DNA of 64,000 bases from Stenogyne calaminthoides (lineage: Eukaryota; Streptophyta; Magnoliopsida; Lamiales; Lamiaceae): contig JBBCBC010000012.1 of NCBI GenBank assembly GCA_037126765.1, positions 5,084,001 through 5,148,000 on the forward strand, given 5' to 3'. Below the pieces are notes generated by a model. The model made no database searches and was not told the DNA's origin. It saw only the letters and a program-made list of their open reading frames with translations. Position numbers and translations under genes: made by a program. Below are positions 32,371 to 43,685 of the stretch, in pieces (position 1 is the first letter of the stretch; each line of letters starts with the position of its first letter).

Positions 32371-32803
32371 ATGGTGATTTTTTTTTATTAATTTTTTTAT
32401 TAAGGGTAAAGTGGGCCCAAAAAAAATATCCTATTGGCTAAAAAAAAACAATTTATAATTTGGTGACAAAAAAGAATGTTTCTTTTATTATTGGGCCATT
32501 TATAACTCTATCCCTAATAGGATTTGTAATTTCACTTAATGAATTATGTGTACAAGAAATGTCTTATAAATATACAATGTACAAGCTACAATTAAGCAAC
32601 TTACAAATCAAATAATAAATGTAAGGATTTGATGGAATAAATCAAGGTTGACTGATTTATTCCCTAATAAAGACCCTGAAAGGAAATTTGGGATAGTTGT
32701 ACAACCACCTCAAATATAAATATAGAGAATTTATATGGCTTAATTGCAGAAAAAATCACGACCTTTTCGAAAATTGTAATTTAATCTAAACCTTTAAATG
32801 TTG

Positions 32804-33115
32804 AGAAAAAAAGTTTTTTGGTCCCATAACATTCCTGTAATCCAATTTTGGTCCCAAAAAATTTAACTATCCAATTTTAGTCCCATGACTTTTGTGTTTG
32901 TCCAATTTTGGTCCTATTTAACTAAAACGACGTCGTTTTCAATCAAAATTTGGGGATTTCAGATCGGGCGTGTGACCAAAATTGGACAAACATAAAAGTT
33001 ATGGGACCAAAATTGGACAAACATAAAAGTTATGGGACCAAAATTGGATAGTTAAATTTTTTGGGACCAAAATTGGATTACAGGAAAGTTATGGGACCAA
33101 AAAAAAAATTTCATC
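32804..33115. mobile_element. Foldback MITE nested in the MULE
   Basis: Inverted arms made of the word CCAATTTTGGTCCCA around a palindromic AAAACGACGTCGTTTT core. Flanked by direct repeat TTTAAATGTTG (32793-32803 and 33116-33126), which lies in the left arm of the host MULE. Confidence 0.75.
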
Positions 33116-33437
33116 TTTAAATGTTGGTAATAAAACTCAATTTTGACAATCTTTTGCGAATCGAACACACGGGCAGAACACCTCCTGTCCGTAAATGACG
33201 TGGCATCCTTGCTGGTAAAAACTTACTATCTCATCATCTACCTGGCCAAAATGATGACATTCACACCTGAACGATCAACCACTCTGTAATTGTAAACAGT
33301 GAACACCCTAAACTCAAACAGAATTTCCTAATTTTCTTGAGCCCTAAAATGAAATTCCTCCCAAACTGAAATCACAGTCCTCTGAAATCCCATCTCATTC
33401 AACCCATCTGAAAATCGTTCACTAAAGTGATTCGTTC

Positions 33438-33640
33438 ATGTCGAGCGGATACCGTTATTCGCCCAATTTACCATCTTCTTCGTACAATTTTGTTGCTCCT
33501 AAGCTTTGTGGTCATGGTGTTGAGGCTACTTGATTTACGTCCATGACAAATGAGAATCCAAATATAAGGTTTTGGTGGTGTCATTTCTATAAGGTTATAA
33601 GCCCTCGATTTTTTCTCAATTTTTTATATCATTTTTAATG
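33438..33640 (+). pseudogene. GRF-type zinc-finger gene fragment in MULE
   Basis: The ATG-initiated frame reads MSSGYRYSPNLPSSS, then VAPKLCGHGVEAT-stop-FTSM and NPNIRFWWCHFYK. This resembles the short plant GRF zinc-finger proteins (CxCG..A...TS...N..R.F..CP). A TGA replaces the Trp after EAT and one of the zinc Cys looks to be His, so it is not functional as it stands. GRF fragments are often found in plant MULE-type elements. Confidence 0.65.
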
Positions 33641-34023
33641 GAGAAGATTTTTTGCATTTGCGATTCATCGCCCAATTGGTATAGCGCCTCACTTTTATTT
33701 TGGAGTCATTTTACAAAGGTGAACCAACGTTATTTTGGAGTCATTTTACAAAGGTGAACCAACGTTTTCTTTAGAAAAATTAATATAGTTTTACCCAAGT
33801 AGATGATGAGATGGTAAGTCTTTTCCATCTAGGATGTCCACGTCATTTACGGGCAGGAGGTGTTCTGCCCATGAGCTCGATTTGCAAAAGATTGTCAAAG
33901 TTGAATTTTATTTACCAAAATTTAAAGGTTGAAATTAAATTGCAATTTTCGAAAAGTTCGTGATTTTTTTTTTGTAATTAAGCCAATTTATATTACTGAC
34001 GTGTTATTCTCTAATTATTTTAA

Positions 34024-34505
34024 GGAAAAATGTCAATTCAGGGCCTGAAATATGGTAAATCTATCAATTTAAGGCCTGAAATATTTTTTCTATCGATTCA
34101 AGACCTGAAATATAGAAAACTATCAATCCAGGGCCTGAAAAATAGAAATTATCAATTTGAGGCTTATAAATTTTAAGACCATGTTTGATACATATATTTC
34201 ATGTCCTTATTTCATGTTCTTATTTTTTTTATTTTTAGGGTTTACGGTTCAGGGGGGTTTAGGGTTCATGGTTCAAGGTTTAGGGTTCAAAGTTTAGGGT
34301 CTATGGTTTAGTGTTCAGGATTTAGGGTTTAGTGCCAAACATGACCTTAAAATTTATAAGCCTAGAATTGATAGTTTCTATTTTTTAGGCTCTGGATTGA
34401 TAGTTTTCTATCTTTCAGGCCTTGAATCGATAGAAAAAATCTTTCAGGCCTTAAATTGATATATTTACCATCTTTCAGACCCTGGATTGATAAAACTCCA
34501 TGTTT
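34024..34505. mobile_element. Foldback element with telomere-like loop
   Basis: Arms of about 160 bp consist of repeats of (G)GGCCTGAAATA-(T)-CTATCAATTC and pair with 34,335-34,505. The loop contains TTTAGGG-like repeats. Termini and target duplication not fixed. Confidence 0.65.
34235..34332. repeat. Degenerate telomere-like TTTAGGG repeats
   Basis: TTTAGGGTTTACGG, GTTTAGGGTTCATGG and similar words repeat about ten times, the plant telomere unit with variation. Confidence 0.7.
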
Positions 34506-34985
34506 TAATTAGATGACATGTCTTTTGCAGATTCATTATATTTTATGTTTCTTGATTATAGTGAGAAGATGTGTTGTTATCCCATAAGTAGGTCTCATGT
34601 ATATTCGGGTTCACGTAAATTCTCTTTTTCAAGTATCACTGTTTAGTATAAAAAGTTAATTATTATTTAAAAAAAATTAATTTTATGTAAATTGCTAAAC
34701 AATGATATTTTGAAAAAGAGAATTCATGTGAACACGAGTTTATAGAAAATTGGGCTTTTCTACCGTCGGGGAGGATGTTTGTCCTTCCAGTTGTTAGGGA
34801 ACCAATAAAATATTGACACATCATCTAACTTCGCCTTAGACGATATAACTTCGCCATGAATGAATGAATTAATTTTTAAAATAAATATATGTTAAATTAC
34901 CAAAATATCCTAATAATATTTTTTAAGAAATTACAATTTTTATAATTTAATTGTTCTAAAAATATATTTTATTTAAAAAATAATA

Positions 34986-35184
34986 CTCCCTCCACCCCAA
35001 GATGATTGCAACACACAAATTGGACCACAAACCAAGTAAAGTGGGATAAAATAGGTTTGAGTGGAATAAAATAACGGTGTTGTGAGTATATTAATATTAT
35101 GTTTGTTTCCATTTTGGGAGTGTTGCAGTAATGTTGGGACGTCCAAATAAGACAAGTGTTGCAGTAATCACGGGACGGATGGAG
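34986..35184. mobile_element. Stowaway-like MITE, copy 2
   Basis: Starts CTCCCTCCACCCC and ends GGGACGGATGGAG, flanked by TA on both sides. Interior matches the copy at 1,403. Confidence 0.85.
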
Positions 35185-35920
35185 TATGTTAATTGGGATA
35201 TATATAATTTTACAATATATATTTTAAATTGTTTTAAATATAAAAGATATTTTTATCATTTTATAATTATTAATTTAATTTATTAGTAGGGTGATTGCAG
35301 TACACAGTGAAAACACACTAGTGCAAAGTGTAATCATTTAAAAATAAAGTTATACATTGGATCAACGATCCAATGATTATCAAATGATTCTCAAACATCA
35401 GGAAGAGCAAAGTCATTTCTGACTGTATAACATCCAAGAAAATTTTGTGTTATCTTATTGAGTGTATGTTATAGATAACTCTAATATTGAATTTTTAACA
35501 TATTTCAGCTTTAAAATAAGTTGTTGATTAGAAAAGATAGTTTAACTATAATAAGTTAATTACCTAATGATTGTAAAATATAGTTTGATTTTTTTTCTTT
35601 TCAAAGTTCCAATTTTCATTGTTTCCTTCTTATTTTTAACCCACAACCTCAGCAGACCAAGACACCCACTTAACCAACTGACCACAACTTCTCATGATAT
35701 TAGTATGAATTGTTAAAAGTATTAATCTTTTTTTTCGAATCCAATGGGGCCAATCCCCCCTTGGCCTCAACATGGGCCCGTTCTTATTTGTAAATGTAAT
35801 AATGTAAATTTTATATCGTGAATAAATTTCATCGAAGACTTACTCTTATTATTTACCGTGTATTGAAAGTCTATGTATAATTACACGTGATTAATAATTA
35901 ATATTATAAAGAAAAATATC
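35185..35920. other. Intergenic DNA
   Basis: AT-rich; no gene or bounded repeat seen. Confidence 0.4.
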
Positions 35921-35930
35921 AATATATAAT

Positions 35931-36136
35931 GAGTGGGTCTCATGTGTATTTTAAAAGCATGCAACTATATAAAACGAAAATGTGCAACTATTACAAACAT
36001 AAGCATGCAACTATGTTTCCATATTAACAGTTGCACTTTTCTGTGTAAATAAATCGCACTTTTCAGCATAACAAGTTGCACGCTTCTAAAATGCACTATG
36101 AATGCATGGTACACCCGGTGCATACAAGACCTAGCC
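35931..36136. mobile_element. Short GGTCTC-family MITE, copy 2
   Basis: Starts GAGTGGGTCTCATG and ends GACCTAGCC, with inner words AGCATGCAACTAT. Flanked by ATATATAAT (35922-35930 and 36137-36145). Confidence 0.85.
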
Positions 36137-36800
36137 ATATATAATATAAGCGACGGGGCAACTTAAGTAGTTACCAAATCCACGATTTACGAAAATGTAT
36201 GATGGAACTAAGAGCAACTCCAGCTGGAGTTTTACTATTTATGTTTGTGTTTCCCATAGTCTTTTTTTCTAAGGTTTCTCATAATCTTTTGTTTGTACAA
36301 CTTAAAAAGTATTTATATAGTACTCCGTCAGATATTGTATCACAACATCGCATTATGATGGAAGAGCATAATGCCTTTAATTGACGACAATAATTTGTGC
36401 TAACCAATGATTAATGTTTTATTAAATTTGTTATATAGATAATTGATCTTAATCATAATCTTTTCTTACAATACTTTAATTGGTGGGGTTGTTATGGTTC
36501 CCACTAATTAGATGATATATTTACAATAAGTTCTTGGATCATCATGTAATGCTAAATGAGTCGTGAAAATAAAATAACACTATATGTATTTTCTAATCTG
36601 ATTTGTAATTTTTTACAGCATAAAATTAATTTTTGAATGAATTGATCAGTGTTACCCAATAGATGTACAATCTTAAAAATAAAATCTTAAATTTAAATGA
36701 ATGAGTAGTTAGGTCTCCTGAAAATCCGATTTCACGGTGAACTCTATCACTGTTATGTTTTTTAAACAATGATAGTTCACAAACATAATAAGGGGAAAAA
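36137..36800. other. Intergenic DNA
   Basis: AT-rich; a 61-codon frame at 36,199-36,384 has no recognisable features and is probably chance. Confidence 0.4.
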
Positions 36801-37165
36801 TGTATTTTTAGGCCAGTAACTTAGAGATGTTGTGCTTTAAGAACAATAATTTTACAGGTTTTGAAAGGTAGGACAATATTTTTTAAAATCTGTAAATATA
36901 GGACTATATCTTTAAAATATGCAAATATAGGACAATCGAGCAATATTAATACAAAATCGGCCTGAAATGTCACGTGAATTGCATGATTGTCCTACATTTA
37001 CAGATTTACGAACTTGTGAATATTGGACACTATGTTTTCAAAATCTATAAATTTAAGACAATCTTGCAAAAATACATTTACAGATTTTAAAACATATTGT
37101 CCTACATTTCCGAGCTCATAAAATTATTGTCCTTAAAACATATTCCCTAAGTTATTGGCCTAAAA
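36800..37165. mobile_element. Foldback MITE, ACTTAGGG family copy 1
   Basis: Arms share TTTTTAGGCC(A)TAACTTAG and repeats of GTAGGACAATATTTTAAAATC. The same structure is at 63,040-63,490. Confidence 0.7.
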
Positions 37166-37224
37166 AAAATATTATTCTCATATGATAATGATAGTATTTA
37201 TACATAAATATAACAACTATAATA

Positions 37225-38545
37225 TGTTATGAATTAGTCTGCAATTATGGAGAAGATTGATAGGAACTTAATTAAATAACAACATATTTGTTGACCCAAT
37301 TTGTCAGACTGGCTACCTCTGGGGGCACTACCAAACCAGGTGATATATACTATATTTTCTTGTACGACCATACAAGATAGTGCGAGCTACAATGGGGGAG
37401 TCAGAGGGTTATTTATACAAAAAAAAATAGGATTACTAATAAGGCAACACCTTAGCTCCCAAGTAAGAGTCTCTAGAAGACATTGACTTGGTCCTCAAAC
37501 AAAAGTCTTTAGAAGGCAACAACTTGGTCCTCAAGCAAATTCTAGAAGGAAACTAAATCTCCTATCACATGCAGCCAATCAGACTCCATAACAAGCAATT
37601 CTTAGAAGGAAACAAAATCTCTTATCTTATGCAGCCAATCAGACTCCATAACCCAACAATCTCCCACATGGAGTTTGACTTCAAAACGTAACTCGTCTTC
37701 CCCATCTCTTATCGGTAACTGTTGATCTTCATGTCTTCGGGTTTCGTACTCAGAGGTTGTTCTAGATCTTTACCTTACTGGTAATCCTCGATCTCAATCT
37801 TCCAAAATTAGAAATTTGTTCCATCAAACTTCTCAATCGGCGATTTCTCTTCAGCCATCATAATTGCTCCCACCAGATCTTCTAAAGTCGATGCTTTAGA
37901 CACTGTTTTTAGGCGTGGATATTGTTGACACCCAATAATCCTCCCCTTCAAACAAAGGCCACCGAGCTTCCTTTAAACGACTTGCTCTATCTAGGTCAAC
38001 CTATCTAGTCCACAGAGACCTCGTCGTTTCACCAAGGCTCACTGCAAACGACCCACTTTAACTAGGTCAACTCTGCCTAGTCCACCAAGACTTTGTCGTT
38101 CACTGTCTTTCTTATGTTTGTTCTTGTGGAACTCCTCTGCATCATTTCATCTGGACCATGGCTATGGTACCATTTGTTAGGAATTAATATGCAATTATGG
38201 AGAACATTGATAGGAACATAATTAAATAACAACATATTTGTTGACCCATTTTGTCAGACTGACTACAATTGGGGGCAACTACCAAACCAGAAGAGATCTA
38301 CTATATTTTCTTGTACGACCATACAAGATAGTGCGAGATACAACGGGGGAGTCAGAGGTTTATTTATACAAAAAAATTAGGATTACTAATATGGCAACAC
38401 CTTAGCCCCCAAGTAAGAGTCTCTAGAAGACATTGACTTGGTCCTCAAGCAAAAGTCTCTAGAAGGCAATAACTTGGTCCTCAAACAATTTCTAGAAGGA
38501 AATAAAATCTCATATCTTATGCAACCAATCAGACTCTATAACCCA
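37225..38545 (-). mobile_element. TRIM-like non-autonomous LTR retrotransposon
   Basis: Two direct repeats (37,225-37,655 and 38,175-38,545) with TG..CA ends on the minus strand surround a 519-bp non-coding interior. A tRNA-Met-like primer site abuts the right LTR and a GTGGGAGATTGT purine tract abuts the left LTR. The left LTR is about 60 bp longer because CAGCCAATCAGACTCCATAA and its flanks are duplicated. No ORF, so proteins must come from another copia element. Confidence 0.8.
38160..38172 (-). promoter_or_regulatory. TRIM-like primer-binding site
   Basis: TGGTACCATAGCC on the minus strand, two bases from the 5' LTR; a variant of the tRNA-Met site. Confidence 0.65.
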
Positions 38546-38606
38546 ATATAGTATATATCTAAACATAACTATGTTAGTGTTTATGTATAATGGTGATAAT
38601 ATATAT

Positions 38607-38760
38607 AAATGAGGCACACTTACGTGAGACCGTCTCACTGTGAGACGAGGTGTAATTTGAGTCTTGACGTTTTAACACTTTAGGAGAAGTGGGTGTTGAT
38701 TGTGCTAAGTTGCACTCCGTCTCATGCATGAGACCGTCTCATACGAATTTTTATCTATAT
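38607..38760. mobile_element. GAGACGGAG-type MITE, copy 2
   Basis: Begins GAGGCACACTTACGTGAGAC and ends GAGACCGTCTCATACG; same core TTTAACACTTTA as its relatives. Confidence 0.7.
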
Positions 38761-39218
38761 AAATATATATTGAGTAATATTTTCAAGAGTTAAAGAGTTC
38801 ACTGTAGTGTCACATAACTATCCTCATTTTTTTATTTTTTTGTCCACACCTCAACTTGATCAAACATATTAAATATAAAAACAAAAAACTTTATACGTCA
38901 TTTAAAAGAAAAAAGGTATTTCTAATAAGAGTCTATCTTCTTTTAAAGGGTTGGGGAAAAGACATTGGGTTCAACTATGCAATACTTTGTTCCAAATTTG
39001 CCCTTAGTGTCCGCTGATTGTGGGTCCCAGAAAGATGAGCCTGAATTCAGGATTTTTCTAATGCCCTTTATTTTTACGCAGGGGATGGTCTTTAAAAGTG
39101 CTCGTGAGTCGTGACAAGTATACTACAATTTTCAATTATTAGTTCCCAAATTTTTATTTTTTTGAAACAAGTTCACAGTTTTATAAGAATTTAACGCAGA
39201 TCCAGAATACGCGAGGAT

Positions 39219-39684
39219 CGCTTTCAACCAAATTAATATGAGCTATGTCACTGGGTATGCAGTCTTTGATCCAGGCGGGAAATTGTATGCAGCAGGGTAT
39301 CGCAAAATAAACCCACTTGGAACCATTTTGGCAGCTGAGCTCAATGCAATCATCAATGGATTATCATTTTGGAACACTCACAACACTGGCATTGCAAGAT
39401 TTTATTCAGACTGTATAGATGCCATCAATGCAATCCGTACAGACTCCCCCTATTTTGGAGTCGAACAACACCTAGTGCTTAAATCGCGCAACCTCATCAC
39501 AGACACCTCAGTAAAAGGAGTCTGGTACTGTCTGCGAGCCAACAACACTCTGACGCACAACTTGGCGAAAGCCGCATGAACCTCTCCCCGCCCTCAAGCC
39601 TGGGTCGGAGATGAGATTCCTAGACACTTGTTGTCGATAGCTCTTGCTCTCCATTTGTGATATTATCCGAGCTTTAAAAAAAAA
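39219..39684 (+). mobile_element. 5'-truncated LINE with poly-A tail and 15-bp target duplication
   Basis: The 466-bp insert ends in an A-tract (39,675-39,684). It is flanked by the perfect repeat AGAATACGCGAGGAT (39204-39218 and 39685-39699). Content is the C-terminal RNase H-like domain of a plant LINE. This is a standard target-primed reverse-transcription signature. Confidence 0.92.
39220..39579 (+). pseudogene. LINE RNase H-like domain fragment
   Basis: One open frame of about 120 codons: SYVTGYAVFDPGGKLYAAGY, AELNAIINGLSFWNTHN, FYSDCIDAINAI and NTLTHNLAKAA-stop. These are RVT_3-type RNase H motifs of plant L1 elements (Glu of AELNAI and Asp of SDC kept). The N-terminal first Asp was lost by 5' truncation. 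Remarkably free of stops, which suggests a young insertion. Confidence 0.8.
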
Positions 39685-39699
39685 AGAATACGCGAGGAT

Positions 39700-40880
39700 A
39701 GTATCGACGGTAGATTAAAGAAAAAGGAAACTTTTAGAAATAACTTTTTACTTTTGAAAATATTTATGGTAACTACGAAATATGATCTTGTAAATTATGT
39801 ATGATAAAATACGTCATCTATTTATAGGATTGATATATAATGGTGTTGTGCAATACATCCGTGCGGGGACTATAGTATATTTAAATTTAGTACAACATAA
39901 AATTATGTTATTCAGTTAAAAATACACTATAAACCTGCGCGGATCTACTAAAAAGTACGGTGTTAGAACACAAGATTCAAATTCCTATTTATAACATGCA
40001 TAATTTTTTTGTCGGGAACTTTCTCGTTAAATATTTTACCGTGAAATAATCAAATGAGAAGAAATTGTCCGCGGATCTTGCGCGGGTCGAATCGGGTTAA
40101 GCGAATTTTCCCAAAACATTCACGCAAAAACAAAACATGAAAGCTTGCTCCTAGTCTGTGTTATTATAGAGGCAAGTACGTATTAATGTAAAAGACAATT
40201 ATGCGTTACTACGTAATGATGAAAAAAATTATTTTTACTCATTCAATGGTGTAATATGGTGGTTTGACATGTACTTAAAGCAGTTGATCACATGTTAGAA
40301 GTAGATAAAAAAAACATTGAGGGAGTATCATTTTGTTCATAAACTAACACACATTTCTCTTTACAGTAACATATTTATGTGTGTATAATAACACGATTTT
40401 TATTAACTTACAGATAAATTGAAAAAACTAAGTATGTTTTATTTGTACTTACAATAACATATATATGTACTTAGAGTAACACGTGTTTGCTCTTATAGTA
40501 ACGCAGACCTCGGAGTGAGTTCTGATATTATGCCTTTGCCCGAGTTTTTATAGAAAAATCTGTTTGACCCAGTTTGACTCACACAAAAAATTTGTTTGAC
40601 CCAAGTTATGTTTCACAAATCCTTTTGACCCGCATAGAATCCGTGAAGGATTATGTTCCACAAATCTTTTCTTACAGCAACACATACATGTCATTCTGAC
40701 TGGGACATATTTCACGAATCCCACCAATCTTATATCAGTGAATTTTTTTTTATATAAAAGTGTTCCTTTTTGATTTTGACAAATCATGAGTAAGATTGTA
40801 GGGGTGTTTGTAAAAAATTCTATTAACTTTATTTTACATTATATAATCATTTTGGAGTGCTTTTAAAAAAATGACAAAAA
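39700..40880. other. Intergenic DNA
   Basis: AT-rich; scattered CACAAATC and TTTGACCC words repeat near 40,560-40,740 on either side, perhaps a small unclassified repeat. No gene. Confidence 0.4.
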
Positions 40881-40884
40881 TTCA

Positions 40885-41025
40885 TATGAGATAGTTTTAT
40901 ATATGAGACGGAGTACAATTTAGCATAAATTACATCCACCCTTCTAAAGTGTTAAAGCGTCAATGTCCAATTTATACCCCATCTCACTGTGAGAAGGTCT
41001 CATTCAAGTGTGCCTCTAAAAAAAA
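40885..41025. mobile_element. GAGACGGAG-type MITE, copy 3
   Basis: Contains GAGACGGAGTACAATTTAG and ends CATTCAAGTGTGCCTCT, inverted relative to 38,607. Confidence 0.7.
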
Positions 41026-41303
41026 TTATTTTGGAGTATTTGTTATCGCTTTTACCATATTAAATAAATTGTCAAATGTAATAATTTAAAAGCTAGACAT
41101 GGGTCGCTAATCATAGTTTATGAATTTTATCTAAATACCAATATTTTTTTTGAAATTAAATTTTTTTTACAAATATTATCAATTTTTACTATTAAGCAAT
41201 TTTTTTATATTCATTAATTTTATTTTATTCTTTGATAGGATTTATAATCATTAAATTTAATCACTTCTTCAATAGTATTATAGTTTTATAACTTTTTGTA
41301 TAC

Positions 41304-41893
41304 TACAGTAAAAACTTGTTATAGAAATACTCTATATAGGAATAATCTCTCTACAGTAATAAAAAATCACGGTCCCGACTTGGGATAGTTATATTTAGAA
41401 ATAAACTCCACATTGTAATAAGTCATACAGTATATTTTTCCGGTCATATCTTAAGGATTTATGCCTCCATATAGAAATAAATGACATTATTTAAAAATAT
41501 ATATATTATTACAATAAATTTAAGATGACCTTATAACATGTTTATCTATGGTTGATTGTGAAACATCTTAATTTTATAGTTTGTCACTATATTCTTCAAC
41601 TTGTGAGTATGTAATAACTAGTTCAGTTAGTTTATACATGTATTTTATACTTTTAAAATGCATGTATTTGTTTTAATCAAATTCATATTAATTAGTTGCA
41701 TGAATTTCTTAGTGAATTTACATAAGTGTAGTATAACATGTATTATATTGAATATTAAGAGGCTTCGAAAAAAAAATTGAATATTAAGAAAAAATATATA
41801 TTTTTCTATGTAAAATTCTATTTAGGAGTTTCCTCTCCACAATATTTTTTTTTCTCGGTCCCGATAATATGACTGTATGATTTTTTTACTGTA
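41304..41893. mobile_element. Non-autonomous element with TACAGTA ends
   Basis: Left end TACAGTAAAAACTTGTTATAG and right end TTTTTTTACTGTA, with GGTCCCGA in both subterminal regions in inverted order. TAC flanks both sides. Interior non-coding. Confidence 0.6.
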
Positions 41894-41899
41894 TACGCA

Positions 41900-43090
41900 A
41901 TAGAAGCATACAAGAGCGGATCTGCAATGGGTTGGGCGTACTATTTCATTAACTTCAAGTACATTATTTAATAAAATTGATCCCGAAAGTTATAAACTGT
42001 GAATTTTTCTTTGACGGTACATTATAAATTTCGACTTAATTAGCTATCCATAAAACCAATTCTTATTAGGATGCGTGTACAAAATTTACTAAAAGCTTCC
42101 AAAATATTTTTTTTTTGAACAAAAACTCTTTGAGAAAAAGTAATTATGTCTCTACGAAGTAGGATTTGCTATTGTTTTACTCAATTCCCTATAATGTTAA
42201 AAAAAAAAATAAAAAAAATAAAAAAAGAACACAATACTAAGTCCTTAATTAACCTGACAATCAATAGTTTAACTCTCAATCAACAGCATTAAAAAATCAC
42301 CATAGGCTCACGAATAGTCTATTGCAACTCAATCAAGTTGAAAATCATTCACATCATCAACACAAATACTCTATTGAAAACACTCGAAATAAATCCAAAG
42401 AAATTTTCAAATTGGTTTATAAATATGCGCATGCTTAATTTCTTTTTTAATGTTTTTCTATTTACTAATATTTAGGTCACGAGTGGCTTAAATATCTTGA
42501 CCTGCATTCTGTACCTACCTTTAAGCATATAACAAGAAAGGAAATATGAGAAACAAAAATATTTATAATTATTAATTATTTAGTAAAATATTAATAAAAT
42601 ATTAATGATCAGGATCTCACTAATGACTACATAAGTTTAAAACTCATGTTGCAGATATATATGTGAAACAAAACGCAATGTTAAAACTAAATATTATTTC
42701 ATTATCTTTTTCAGTGTTTTCAGGACCGGACCCCGTTGAACCGGTTTAACCGGGAACCAGTCCGGAGAACGCCCTAAAAACCGCTTTTGCAAACACTTTA
42801 AAAATATTTATGAAGTACTCTTTAAAAAAATATTAACAAACAAAGGCAGGAGTACAAGGGGTCCTAGCTCCATCCTTATACAACCAATTAAACAAATGGC
42901 TTCCTAATTTTACTTAGGAACTCTTTAAATAGTTCATCAACATCTTATAGTACCTATACATACGCATCCTAATTTTTTTAACATTACTGAAAGAATTCCG
43001 TCTCATCTAAAAGTCCGAAAAGAGATGTGGAATTAATTCGTTTATTTAATTTCCCTAACACTTATTATCTTTCTCCAACAAATACAAACC
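41900..43090. other. Intergenic DNA with one CCGG block
   Basis: Mostly featureless. 42,720-42,790 has TTGAACCGGTTTAACCGGG, one end of the CCGG-type element seen at 0.9 kb without a partner end. Confidence 0.45.
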
Positions 43091-43094
43091 ATTA

Positions 43095-43500
43095 GTCTCA
43101 CGCTTCCCTCTTGCCAAAATTTCACTTGTTGTTCAATTTTGAATCACAAAGGACTTATCCGTGAACATAACATCAACTGGATAATCACGAGTGAGTTTAC
43201 TAACAGAGACGAGATTCTTGCATAGGCCCGGCACAACTAGAACATCCAAAAGATGCATATTAGTAGATAAATGACAAGAACTCGTATGGGAGATGGATAA
43301 GGTCTTACCATTAGCAACAATAACTTTGTTATTGTCAGAGTAGGGCACGACGGAATCGAGAATCGAAGCGTTGGGCGTCCCGTGGACTGAAGCACCGGAG
43401 TCTAAATACCAATCCGACTGATTTGAGAGCGTAACGTCGCCCATGATAAAAATCACAAAGATTGAACTAGGGTAATTGTAGGGTTAGGATTTATCTCACC
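43095..43500 (-). pseudogene. Copia protease fragment
   Basis: Minus-strand frame reads WYLDSGASVHGTPN with the intact DSGAS active site, then VIVANGKTLSISHTSSCHLS, LDVLVVPGLCKNLVSVSKL and VMFTDKSFVIQ. This is the protease-to-pre-integrase joint of a Ty1/copia element, related to that of the old copia at 27.4-28.0 kb. Nothing else of the element remains nearby. Confidence 0.8.
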
Positions 43501-43685
43501 ACAATTGTTGGTGCATGGACCGTGTCTAATCATTTATTTATATGCCAGAGATTATAACAAGATATGTACAAGAATTAAAACGAATATTGATCATATATAT
43601 AGATCAATATATTAATGTCTATCAAGTAAGTCATATATACTACAACAAATTTTATATAACGGATACAATCGATAAATTATGGTAT

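Larger units (their letters stand above)
32737..33984. mobile_element. MULE carrying a GRF zinc-finger fragment (Pack-MULE-like)
   Basis: 1,248 bp. Left arm GGCTTAATTGCAGAAAAAAT and right arm are inverted repeats of about 70 bp (right end TAATTAAGCC). Flanked by a perfect 9-bp duplication AATTTATAT (32728-32736 and 33985-33993), diagnostic of Mutator-like elements. No transposase. It carries a gene fragment and a nested MITE. Confidence 0.85.

Noticed and set aside
36199..36384. 61-codon frame with a hydrophobic N-terminus
   Set aside because: Short, no homologous motif, AT-rich surroundings; a chance frame is more likely.
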